Below are positions 21,038 through 28,717 of a stretch of DNA of 64,000 nt, piece by piece. The position numbers and the translations under genes are program-made. Positions within the stretch are counted from its first letter, which is position 1, and every line of letters starts with the position of its first letter. The notes beneath the pieces were generated by a model. It did no database searches, was not told where the DNA came from, and worked only from the letters and a program-made list of their open reading frames with translations. The stretch is from contig NZ_CP018061.1 in the NCBI RefSeq assembly GCF_002813755.1, positions 1,602,001 through 1,666,000 on the forward strand, in the 5' to 3' direction. This DNA is from Enterococcus mundtii. Lineage in GTDB: Bacteria > Bacillota > Bacilli > Lactobacillales > Enterococcaceae.

Positions 21038-21280
21038 TCAAGTATTGTCCAATTGATGTCTCAGAAACAATCCCCCTACGATCATAAAAATCAACACGAA
21101 TCCTAAAAGTGAAAGATATATACCTGTTTGATCATTTGTCTGTGGCATTGGTTGAACCACCTTCACTTCTGTACGGGCCACCTGATTTCTTTCGGTTGTA
21201 GGCGATTCTTCGGGTACTGGTGCAAGTGTCGGTGTTTCTACACCTAGCCTCCCATTCAATTCAATCGTCGTAGTACTCAT
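21038..21280 (-). CDS. Small sortase-type anchor protein without signal peptide (80 aa)
   Basis: An 80-residue protein. It opens 'STTTIELNGRLGVETPTLAP', has a Pro/Glu/Thr-rich spacer, then MPQTND (LPxTG-like), a hydrophobic helix ('LSLLGFVLIFMIVGGLFL') and a short basic tail. The start is fixed by GAGGAG 5 bases upstream and by only 21 bases of space to the preceding stop, so no signal peptide can be hidden. It is a shorter relative of the 123-residue protein at 17250. If exported and anchored, it would place its N-terminal motif at the wall; how it is exported is unclear. Confidence 0.65.
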   Translation of the reverse strand: MSTTTIELNGRLGVETPTLAPVPEESPTTERNQVARTEVKVVQPMPQTNDQTGIYLSLLGFVLIFMIVGGLFLRHQLDNT

Positions 21281-21301
21281 AGTATCTCCTCTAACTTAGG
21301 A

Positions 21302-21904
21302 TTAAAAGTTCACGGCGTCTAATTGAAGTGTCAGTGTAAATGACGGATTTGCTTCTGAAATATTAGCTGATGTGACAGCACCACTATAGCTAAAAGTAGT
21401 AGAGGTCGGGTTTGATGTATCACCAGTAGCTGTCAATCTCCCCTCACGATTTGCTAAAGTGAATATCACTCCGGATGATTCAGGTGTGAAATCTTGCAGT
21501 TGACCGTTGGCGATCAATCTTCTTGACGCTGATAAAGGTGATGGCGAAACAATATCTAAGGCAGAGATAGCGGAATAATCGCCAGAATTGCTTGCAAAAT
21601 TTTTAACAGACACTGCTACTGGTCGACCAGAATTATTGGCGATATTGTAGGTTGGTGAATTTATGCTGGTTGTGCCTGCAAGATTATAAAAAATTGTCGC
21701 AGTGTCCAGTGTGACATTGATCCAATTTGTATCACCTTCTTCGATTTCTTCTTCAGGATCTGTATTGTCCAACCCCAAAGAACCGTTGATTTGAATATCT
21801 GCCGTTGGTTCTCCAATAACATCCGATGCTAAAATCGTCGTTGGTGCAAACGCTCCCGCAGTTGTTCCTAAAACGAATACACTTGCTAATAATTTCTTTT
21901 TCAT
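21302..21904 (-). CDS. Small secreted surface protein, WxL-system-like (200 aa)
   Basis: A 200-residue protein with a clear Sec signal peptide (1-26, ending 'TTILA'). It is followed by 'ADIQINGSLGLDNTDPEEE', sharing the I-x-L/I-x-G-x-L-G motif with the two small anchor proteins. The rest is predicted beta-rich: 'NWINVTLDTATIFYNLAGTT', 'NNSGRPVAVSVKNF', and a final 'SFTLTLQLDAVNF'. The layout resembles small WxL-type wall proteins, but the W-x-L motif pair is not present, so the assignment is by context and shape only. It lies between the membrane-anchored 174-residue protein and the 80-residue anchor protein, with short gaps, in one operon. Confidence 0.55.
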   Translation of the reverse strand: MKKKLLASVFVLGTTAGAFAPTTILASDVIGEPTADIQINGSLGLDNTDPEEEIEEGDTNWINVTLDTATIFYNLAGTTSINSPTYNIANNSGRPVAVSVKNFASNSGDYSAISALDIVSPSPLSASRRLIANGQLQDFTPESSGVIFTLANREGRLTATGDTSNPTSTTFSYSGAVTSANISEANPSFTLTLQLDAVNF

Positions 21905-21932
21905 CCTAATATTCCCCTATCTAATGTATTTT

Positions 21933-22457
21933 TTATTCGATGACTAGTGTTACTCCAGCTGCTACTTGTCCTTTTTTCTGATTCGTATCTGGATCGTATA
22001 AGCTAAACATTGCTACAGATGGATGTTCTCCTTTCTCCAGTGACTGTTCAAGTGTTACCTCTTTTATTTCATACCCTGGCTGGATTGCGCCAGATGTATA
22101 AACAAGTTCATCATTACTCTGTTTTCGTATTTCCACATTGATGGGATGGCCATTTTCAAGTGGGTTCTTGATCATCAATTCACCTTGCAGCGTTCGGTGA
22201 TTAAACGTCGCCTCTGGTGAAATCATTAGATTGAATTTACTTCTATCAACTGCTGTTTGCGATAATTCTAACAACTCTTCTTCTGAGATTCGTTGCGCAT
22301 CTTTTCCATCTGGAAGGAATTCCCCGCTGACAAGTGTCACTGGTTCAGGTGTTTTTTGAAAGTAATATCGATAAATCAGCCAACCACTAATCAGTAATAA
22401 TAGACTTACCAATATAATAATCAGAGTTTTCTTTCGTTTATTCATCCCTATTTCCAT
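21933..22457 (-). CDS. Membrane-anchored extracellular protein of unknown family (174 aa)
   Basis: A 174-residue protein. A basic start ('NKRKK') and one hydrophobic helix (about residues 11-30) act as an uncleaved signal anchor and place the rest outside. The extracellular part has 'HRTLQGELMIKNPLENGHPI' and ends 'QKKGQVAAGVTLVIE', a beta-sandwich pattern. The ATG overlaps the stop of paralogue 3 (TAATG), with GGAG 10 bases upstream, so it is translationally coupled to it. It could tether or chaperone the secreted proteins at the membrane, a role played by DUF916-type proteins in WxL clusters, but it is about half their size and was not recognised. Confidence 0.55.
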   Translation of the reverse strand: MEIGMNKRKKTLIIILVSLLLLISGWLIYRYYFQKTPEPVTLVSGEFLPDGKDAQRISEEELLELSQTAVDRSKFNLMISPEATFNHRTLQGELMIKNPLENGHPINVEIRKQSNDELVYTSGAIQPGYEIKEVTLEQSLEKGEHPSVAMFSLYDPDTNQKKGQVAAGVTLVIE

Positions 22458-24664
22458 TAATCCACGTCTCCTTTTGCTGTCAGAGTATAAGTCAATCTAA
22501 AATCTGTTTCATGTTTCTTGAAAATCGATCCAGCGAATTCACCTTTTAAGAAAAGTTCTAATGGATCTTTTAAGAACGGTTCTAATGTGATCGCTTCCGG
22601 TCGATTTTCACCTACAATCAACGGCCCAAATGCTTGACCATCATTTGTACTCAACTTCAATAACAAATGATCCCCCTCCACTTCTGGTATCTGAACAACC
22701 AATGAAATTGTCGGATCAATCGAGTGATCAGCAATATGTGTCACTGTAAAATCAATGGTAAAATTACTATGGGTAATGATTGGTTGGCTATGTTCCTCTT
22801 GATGAAAAGTTCCAGCTTCACGAACTTCAAATATCTTTTTCAGAGGCACTTCTACATGTATCGGACTGCGGACAATCATCACTTCTTTTTCCTCCCATAA
22901 ACTCTCAATCGATAAGGGCTCCATCTCTTGCCCTGCAACCGCTCCGTCAGCCATCTGTTGAAAAATCACTTGGACATACACATAATACGTACCTGCCCGT
23001 AATTGTTCATTCTGCCAAGACAAGCTTGTTGTATTTTCGACTGCCATCACTCCTGGTGTATCCGGGTTTGCTTGTGTAATCGCATCTTGGGCAGCAGGTG
23101 AGGTCACCGAATCTCCACTCCAAAGACGTTCAGTGCTAAGCTTATAGCGGACCTCTTTAATAATCTGACTTGTTGGATGAATCGTAGTCAATAGTTCACT
23201 TTTGCCGATCTGTACATTTGGAATGCTGTCCCACGTAAAATGAACACCTCTTTGGTAAATCGCTTGTCGCAACCCTATGAGACTAAACTGATTGTCTGCC
23301 AAGATTTGTGTCGCCCTTCCTGGTATTTGCTTTTTCCCTAAGCCTTGGTCATGATCAAGATAATTGATCTGGTAATCTCCAGTAACACCTGGAACACCAT
23401 CTAAGCGATTGAGCGTCATATCTCGGGCGAATAATCGATTGGTTGTACCGACATTTTCAAAATGGATAAACTCCGGTTCATCGACATTGAAAGTTACTGA
23501 ATTACCTGAATTGATCGGGCCGTTGCTTAAGAATGTTGTTTGAGCGTCTCTACCGATATTGATCGTTGTAGCATGTGAATCGGAAAAATTAAGTGCCCGA
23601 TTCGCTGTTTGTCGATAGAAGAATTTTGCGTTGTCAGCGATTGTAAAAATCAATGGTGCACCATGTGTCAAGTTTTGCTTTGATGAAAGAATTGACACTT
23701 CTGCCTCTTCTTCGATCACGACTTCTATGCGCCTATTACCTCCATTCGAACCTCCAGTACCAAATCCATGAATAAATCCTGAATCGGTTTCCGTTTGATG
23801 ATCAATCGTTGTTTTTGTACCTGAACCAAAAACAAGATTATAACCTTCCATAAATTCCTGGCTATTTGTTCCTGCTCGACTAGTAAAATGGTTCTCTCCT
23901 TTAAATATAAACGTCGACTCTTGATTCCAAGACAAAAGTGGTTGCGCACCTGTTCTTGCATAATAATCAACATCTTCAAAAACTGCCGTAAAGTTTATTC
24001 CTGATACATTTCCAGATCCAATAATTCCATAGTAGGTATTGTTGTCATAGATTCTTCCAGCGGCATCTGTCATGCTATTGCTTCCAAAATTCATATTTCT
24101 AAGTGTCACATGTACCCCAGATCTTTGGATTCGATATCCCGTATTAATCGCTGTACTACTAGAACTATTAGAGTAAAGCATGTGAAATCCCTGCCCGTCG
24201 ACCACTAAATTTCTTCTTATCTCAAAGACATCTGAATCTTGGTACAAGATATGATTCGTCAGAACAACATGATAAACCCCATTTGAAGGACTTGAATTGA
24301 TTGCTCTTAGCACATCACGTAATTCAGTAGCTGTTCCAGCAGTATAGGGATTTCCTTCAGTCCCAAGCCCATTCAAGGATTCAATTTGTTCAAATCCATG
24401 ATTATACACATCATCAGTCATCACATAGTCAAACGTTTCCCACTCGGTTCCATTTTCTAAATCTGATAGAATTTCTTCCTTTTGAATAGATAGCCCTTGT
24501 TCTTTTTCGTTATTTTTTGAATGTTCAAAATGATGGATATCTTCTCCTGCTTCATGAGAATCATTGACTTCAAATTGTATATCTCCAGCGTAACAATGAA
24601 CGATTGGTAATAGACTTAAATAAAAAAAAACTAGTAATATAGATATTTTATTCATTATAATCAT
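22457..24664 (-). CDS. Large secreted surface protein, predicted beta-helix (paralogue 3)
   Basis: About 735 residues, starting at the ATG (24662-24664) that has GGAGG 5 bases upstream; a longer frame to 24724 lacks a site. The signal peptide is hydrophobic and ends near 'VHCYA'. An acidic linker leads to 'GLGTEGNPYTAGTATELRD' and 'NLVVDGQGFHMLYSN' (beta-helix), then 'LSTERLWSG', 'LRAGTYYVYVQV', and the C-terminal domain starting 'VEVPLKKIFEVREAGTF' and ending 'FRLTYTLTAKGDVD'. It has the same domains as paralogues 1 and 2 with the most divergent linker. First gene of its operon, driven by promoter A. Confidence 0.7.
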   Translation of the reverse strand: MIIMNKISILLVFFYLSLLPIVHCYAGDIQFEVNDSHEAGEDIHHFEHSKNNEKEQGLSIQKEEILSDLENGTEWETFDYVMTDDVYNHGFEQIESLNGLGTEGNPYTAGTATELRDVLRAINSSPSNGVYHVVLTNHILYQDSDVFEIRRNLVVDGQGFHMLYSNSSSSTAINTGYRIQRSGVHVTLRNMNFGSNSMTDAAGRIYDNNTYYGIIGSGNVSGINFTAVFEDVDYYARTGAQPLLSWNQESTFIFKGENHFTSRAGTNSQEFMEGYNLVFGSGTKTTIDHQTETDSGFIHGFGTGGSNGGNRRIEVVIEEEAEVSILSSKQNLTHGAPLIFTIADNAKFFYRQTANRALNFSDSHATTINIGRDAQTTFLSNGPINSGNSVTFNVDEPEFIHFENVGTTNRLFARDMTLNRLDGVPGVTGDYQINYLDHDQGLGKKQIPGRATQILADNQFSLIGLRQAIYQRGVHFTWDSIPNVQIGKSELLTTIHPTSQIIKEVRYKLSTERLWSGDSVTSPAAQDAITQANPDTPGVMAVENTTSLSWQNEQLRAGTYYVYVQVIFQQMADGAVAGQEMEPLSIESLWEEKEVMIVRSPIHVEVPLKKIFEVREAGTFHQEEHSQPIITHSNFTIDFTVTHIADHSIDPTISLVVQIPEVEGDHLLLKLSTNDGQAFGPLIVGENRPEAITLEPFLKDPLELFLKGEFAGSIFKKHETDFRLTYTLTAKGDVD

Positions 24665-24728
24665 AATTACCTCCACATATTTTTTAAAAAAGAAAAAATT
24701 AGATAGATTAGATTTTGATTGCAAAACG

Positions 24729-24758
24729 ATGATACTACGAAAAGAAGTAATAAGTCAA
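24729..24758 (-). promoter_or_regulatory. Promoter copy A of the surface cluster
   Basis: On the minus strand, -35 TTGACT (24753-24758), an 18-base spacer and -10 TATCAT (24729-24734), about 65 bases before paralogue 3. It is nearly identical to promoter B at 20443-20472. Confidence 0.8.
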
Positions 24759-24790
24759 CTTATTTGGTATAGTGTTTTTTTAAAAAAAAA

Positions 24791-24825
24791 GAATCTTACT
24801 AAAGAATTATACTTTAGTAAGATTC
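24791..24825 (-). terminator. Terminator of the fructose operon
   Basis: A perfect 14-bp stem, GAATCTTACTAAAG (24791-24804) and CTTTAGTAAGATTC (24812-24825), with a 7-base loop. A nine-T run follows on the minus strand, 30 bases after the fruA stop. Confidence 0.9.
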
Positions 24826-24854
24826 GACTATTTCTATTAAACAACTATACTATA

Positions 24855-26783
24855 TCAAGCTTCAACAGCGGCAGGTGCTTTTCTTAGCCAACCATAGATA
24901 ATACCGGAGACCACTGCACCAATTAAAATAAATACAAGATACATAATCGGATGACTTAGTAAGAAGACAACGAAGATCCCGCCATGTGGTGCTAGCAATT
25001 TGATACCAAAAGCTCCCACTAAACCACCTGTCAATGCAGAACCAATAATGAAACTTGGAATTGCTCTGATTGGATCAGCTGCGGCGAATGGAATCGATCC
25101 TTCGGTTACGAAAGAGAGCCCCATAACAATGTTTGTCAAGCCAGCATCTTGGTCTGTTTTACTGAATTTATTTTTGAATAAACGTGTTGCAACGAAGATA
25201 GCTAATGGTGGAACCATTCCTCCCGCCATAACGGAAGCCATCACAACACTACCACCCGTTGCGACAGTGGTTGCTAATGTTGCTGTACCGAACACATATG
25301 CTGCTTTATTGATTGGTCCACCTAGATCGGCAGCCATCATCCCAGCAAGTAATGCACCTAATAATGCAGCATTCGAACCGCTAAGTCCAGATAAGAAACT
25401 ATTCAAACCATCATTGAGTGCTTTCATCGGTACATTGACCATCAACATCAAGAAACCGGTAATCAACAATCCGAATACAGGATAGAATAGAATCGTTTTG
25501 ATTCCTTCCAGTGACTTAGGTAAGTTTTTGAATAATTTACGTAAGAAGACGATCACGTAACCTGCCAAGAAACCACCAATCAAGGCACCCAAGAACCCAG
25601 CACCGCCAGCATTTGCTAATGCTCCCGCTGCAAAACCAACGATCAATCCAGGACGGTCACCAATACTTGACGCAATGAATCCAGCTAAAACTGGTAACAT
25701 AAAGCCAAATGCGGCTTGTCCAATTTGATTGAACCAGCTTGCTGCTTGGTTGTAATTCCCAAGGTTGGCTAATTGATCTTGTGGTACACCCATGAACTGA
25801 TCGACCATGAATGATAAGGCAATGGCGATCCCACCGCCGATAACGAATGGTAACATGTGAGAAACACCATTCATCAAATCTTTATAGATTCGTTGGCCGA
25901 TCGTTCCATCTGCATTTCCTTCGTCAAAAGAATTTTCTTTTCCATCACCATGGAAAACTGGTGCTGAACCACTGACAGCTAAGTTGATCAATTCTTCCGT
26001 TTTTCGAATACCGTCACTTACTGGACGATTGACTAATTCTTTTCCGTCAAAACGATTCATTTCGACTTTTTTATCAGCCGCAACGATAACGCCATCTGCA
26101 CGGGCAATATCTTCAGCAGTTAAACGGTTTTTGATTCCTTCTGAACCGTTTGTTTCAACTTTGATCTCAACACCCATCTCTTTGGCTTTTTTCTTCAACG
26201 CATCTTCAGCCATGTAAGTATGGGCGATCCCTGTTGGACATGCAGTAACTGCAACAACAAATTTTTTATTAGAAGAAGTCGCTGTTTGTGCTGCTTCTTC
26301 TTGTTCCGCTACCGCTTCTGCTTCTTTTTGTTGTTCCGCTGTTTGGAATAATTCTTGGACCTCTTCCGGTGTTCCTGCTTCTTTTAATTTTCCAACAAAA
26401 TCTGGATCGATCAACAAACGTGATAAAGCAGCTAATGCTTGCAAATGTGTGTCGTTTGCTCCTTCTGGTGCGGCGATCATAAAGAATAAGAAAGTTGGTT
26501 GACCATCTAGTGCTTCATAATCCACGCCTTTATTACTTTTCGCAAACAAAACTGTTGCTTCTTTGACAGCCGCATTCTTCGCATGTGGCATTGCAATGCC
26601 ATCGCCCAACCCAGTGGATGTTTGAGCTTCACGAGCTAAGATCCCTTGTTTATAAGTTTCGATATCTGAGATACGACCTGCATCATACATTTTTTGGACC
26701 ATTTCATCGATGGCGCCTTTTTTATCAGTTGCCTGTAGATCCATGATCATCGCATCTTTGATCATTAAGTCTTTGATTTCCAT
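24855..26783 (-). CDS. fruA: PTS fructose transporter subunit IIABC
   Basis: A 642-residue fructose permease that imports fructose as fructose 1-phosphate. Domains: EIIA (1-150) with phospho-accepting His67 in 'GIAMPHAKN'; a Gln/Glu/Ala-rich linker; EIIB (about 174-275) with Cys182 in 'VTACPTGIAHTYMAE'; EIIC (about 300-635) with many membrane helices and 'LGGPINKAAYVFG'. Third gene of fruR-fruK-fruA, 18 bases after fruK; FruK phosphorylates its product to fructose 1,6-bisphosphate. Expected to be repressed by FruR and relieved by fructose 1-phosphate. Confidence 0.96.
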   Translation of the reverse strand: MEIKDLMIKDAMIMDLQATDKKGAIDEMVQKMYDAGRISDIETYKQGILAREAQTSTGLGDGIAMPHAKNAAVKEATVLFAKSNKGVDYEALDGQPTFLFFMIAAPEGANDTHLQALAALSRLLIDPDFVGKLKEAGTPEEVQELFQTAEQQKEAEAVAEQEEAAQTATSSNKKFVVAVTACPTGIAHTYMAEDALKKKAKEMGVEIKVETNGSEGIKNRLTAEDIARADGVIVAADKKVEMNRFDGKELVNRPVSDGIRKTEELINLAVSGSAPVFHGDGKENSFDEGNADGTIGQRIYKDLMNGVSHMLPFVIGGGIAIALSFMVDQFMGVPQDQLANLGNYNQAASWFNQIGQAAFGFMLPVLAGFIASSIGDRPGLIVGFAAGALANAGGAGFLGALIGGFLAGYVIVFLRKLFKNLPKSLEGIKTILFYPVFGLLITGFLMLMVNVPMKALNDGLNSFLSGLSGSNAALLGALLAGMMAADLGGPINKAAYVFGTATLATTVATGGSVVMASVMAGGMVPPLAIFVATRLFKNKFSKTDQDAGLTNIVMGLSFVTEGSIPFAAADPIRAIPSFIIGSALTGGLVGAFGIKLLAPHGGIFVVFLLSHPIMYLVFILIGAVVSGIIYGWLRKAPAAVEA

Positions 26784-26801
26784 GATTTATCCCCCACGAT
26801 A

Positions 26802-27716
26802 TTAATCAATTTTTGTTATTTCTACTTCTGGTAATAATTCATCAATGAATGAACGAACCGCTAAATCATCCGAAAAAGCAGTTGCACTTCCACATGCCAC
26901 GCCCCACTTGAAGGCTTCTACCGCATCTCTATGTTTGCTATATGAACCGATAAAACCAGCAATCATCGAGTCTCCGGCACCCACTGAATTTTTCAATGGT
27001 CGAACTAATACATTTGAACGGTAGGTTCCTTCTTTTGTAAACAATAAAGCACCGTCCCCAGCCATTGAGATCAACACATTTTTTACTCCTTCTGCCAGTA
27101 ATTTCTTGCCATAAGGAATGATATCTTCAACGGAATGGAATGTCACATCATACAATTCCGCTAGTTCGTGATTGTTTGGTTTGATCAATAACGGTTCTTT
27201 TTTTAATGCTTCTTTCAAATCATCGCCGGTGGTGTCGATCACAAACTCAGCACCTTTTTCACGGATGATCTCAATCAATTCTTGATAGAATCCAGCACGT
27301 AAACTCGCAGGTGCGCTTCCCGATAATACCACGATATCGTCTGCTCCAACAGTTGCTAATTCTGCTTTCAAACGTTCAATGGCTTGATCTGAGATTGTTG
27401 GTCCTTGTCCATTGATCTCTGTTTCAGAATCAGACTTTAATTTGATGTTGATCCGAGTATCTTCTTTTACTTGTGTAAAAGCTGTTGCGATTTGTTCTTC
27501 TTTCAACCAGTCAGAAATAAAATTCCCAGTGAAACCACCAAGAAATCCTAAAGCGGTCGAATCAGAATCGATGCGCTTCAATAGACGAGAAACATTGATC
27601 CCTTTTCCTCCAGGGACTTTGAAATCTTCGGTCATTCGATTTAAATCACCGAGTTTTAATCCATCTACTCGTACGATAAAATCGATGGATGGATTAAGCG
27701 TTACTGTATAAATCAT
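26802..27716 (-). CDS. fruK: 1-phosphofructokinase
   Basis: A 304-residue PfkB-family sugar kinase that converts fructose 1-phosphate to fructose 1,6-bisphosphate with ATP. It opens 'IYTVTLNPSIDFIVRVDGL', has the first PfkB signature 'VPGGKGINVSRLLKR' and the second 'NSVGAGDSMIAGFIGSY' containing the catalytic Asp. Length is normal. Its start overlaps the stop of fruR, so translation is coupled. Confidence 0.95.
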   Translation of the reverse strand: MIYTVTLNPSIDFIVRVDGLKLGDLNRMTEDFKVPGGKGINVSRLLKRIDSDSTALGFLGGFTGNFISDWLKEEQIATAFTQVKEDTRINIKLKSDSETEINGQGPTISDQAIERLKAELATVGADDIVVLSGSAPASLRAGFYQELIEIIREKGAEFVIDTTGDDLKEALKKEPLLIKPNNHELAELYDVTFHSVEDIIPYGKKLLAEGVKNVLISMAGDGALLFTKEGTYRSNVLVRPLKNSVGAGDSMIAGFIGSYSKHRDAVEAFKWGVACGSATAFSDDLAVRSFIDELLPEVEITKID

Positions 27717-28465
27717 TGATTTGCCTCCTTAATTGTCGTCCGTTCACTGTAGTCGTCAAGAAATTCTAGTGGACAACGCTCGGTTATGATCGTGGCATCT
27801 TGCAGTGGTGCAACAGAAACAAAGGTTTGCTTATTGAACTTCGTATGGTCAAGTAAAACATAACTATCTTGGGCATTTGTAATGGCTAAGCGTTTGACCG
27901 CTGCTTCTTCTGGATCTGGGGTAGTGAATCCACGTTCAAGATGAACGCCATTCATTCCCATAAATGCTTTATTAAAATGGTAAGCCTGTAATTGGCTAAG
28001 TGTATTAGCTCCTAACACTGCATTCGTTGAGAGTTTCACTTGGCCCCCTAGTACGATCGTTGAGATTTGTAGATCAACTAGCGCGGCAGCATGTTTCACT
28101 GAATTGGTCACAACAGTGATCTGTTTATCTTTTAAAAAGGGGATCATCTCTAACGTGGTTGATCCTGCATCAAGATAAATGACTTCTTCATCGTTCACTA
28201 GTTCCGCTGCTAATCGTGCAATCATTTGCTTTTCATGAACGTTTTTGAGCGTTTTTTCACTCATGTTTTGTTCAAAACCTAAAAGATCCTCTTTTTTTGC
28301 TCCTCCATGGATACGTTGCAATAAACCTTCATCTTCTAACTCTTGGAGATCCCGTCTAATCGTTGATTCAGAAGCATCTAACAAGACTACTAACTCTTGG
28401 GATTTGACAATTTTATGTTGTTCCAATAGTTGTAGGATTTTCTGTTTACGTTCTTCTGTAAGCAT
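27713..28465 (-). CDS. fruR: DeoR-family fructose operon repressor
   Basis: A 250-residue protein when started at the ATG at 28463-28465, which has GAGGTG about 9 bases upstream; a longer frame to 28519 would span the -10 element. The N-terminal DeoR winged helix (about 1-58) shows 'EERKQKILQLLEQHKIVKSQ' and 'ASESTIRRDLQELEDEGLLQ'. The C-terminal ISOCOT-fold effector domain has 'IYLDAGSTTLEMIPFL' and 'MGMNGVHLERGFTTPDPEEA'. It represses the fru operon in the absence of fructose 1-phosphate. First gene of fruR-fruK-fruA, so autoregulated. Confidence 0.93.
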   Translation of the reverse strand: MLTEERKQKILQLLEQHKIVKSQELVVLLDASESTIRRDLQELEDEGLLQRIHGGAKKEDLLGFEQNMSEKTLKNVHEKQMIARLAAELVNDEEVIYLDAGSTTLEMIPFLKDKQITVVTNSVKHAAALVDLQISTIVLGGQVKLSTNAVLGANTLSQLQAYHFNKAFMGMNGVHLERGFTTPDPEEAAVKRLAITNAQDSYVLLDHTKFNKQTFVSVAPLQDATIITERCPLEFLDDYSERTTIKEANQ

Positions 28466-28487
28466 TTCCACGATCACCTCACGATAG

Positions 28488-28516
28488 ATTCTAGCATATT
28501 TTGATTTAACATTCAA
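28488..28516 (-). promoter_or_regulatory. Promoter of fruRKA
   Basis: On the minus strand, -35 TTGAAT (28511-28516), a 17-base spacer and extended -10 TGCTAGAAT (TAGAAT at 28488-28493), 22 bases before fruR. Confidence 0.75.
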
Positions 28517-28543
28517 CAAGATTCATCCAAAAACATTCAAAAA
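28508..28543 (-). promoter_or_regulatory. Tandem CATTCAA-type repeats, candidate FruR operator
   Basis: On the plus strand CATTCAA (28510-28516), CATCCAA (28524-28530) and CATTCAAAAA (28534-28543) recur over and just upstream of the -35. Spaced direct repeats of this kind are typical DeoR-family operators. Confidence 0.45.
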
Positions 28544-28583
28544 CGATAAAATCCTGAATCTACAAATAACTTCAACTACAATA

Positions 28584-28629
28584 AGAAGCCATCCACAAAA
28601 TCATGCTTCACTTTTTGTGGATGCCTTCT
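28584..28629. terminator. GCCATCCAC-type hairpin between fruR and the hypothetical gene
   Basis: AGAAGCCATCCACAAAA (28584-28600) pairs with TTTTGTGGATGCCTTCT (28613-28629) with one mismatch. It lies 24 bases after the stop of the frame that continues the upstream gene (28653), so it probably ends that gene. The core recurs at 51156-51215. Confidence 0.55.
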
Positions 28630-28717
28630 GACATTTTAGGTTTTAAACTAGCTTACGTTTTCAATTTTCTGATCGTTTCAGCACGATCTAGCTTTTCTTG
28701 CAAACGATTGAAATGAG

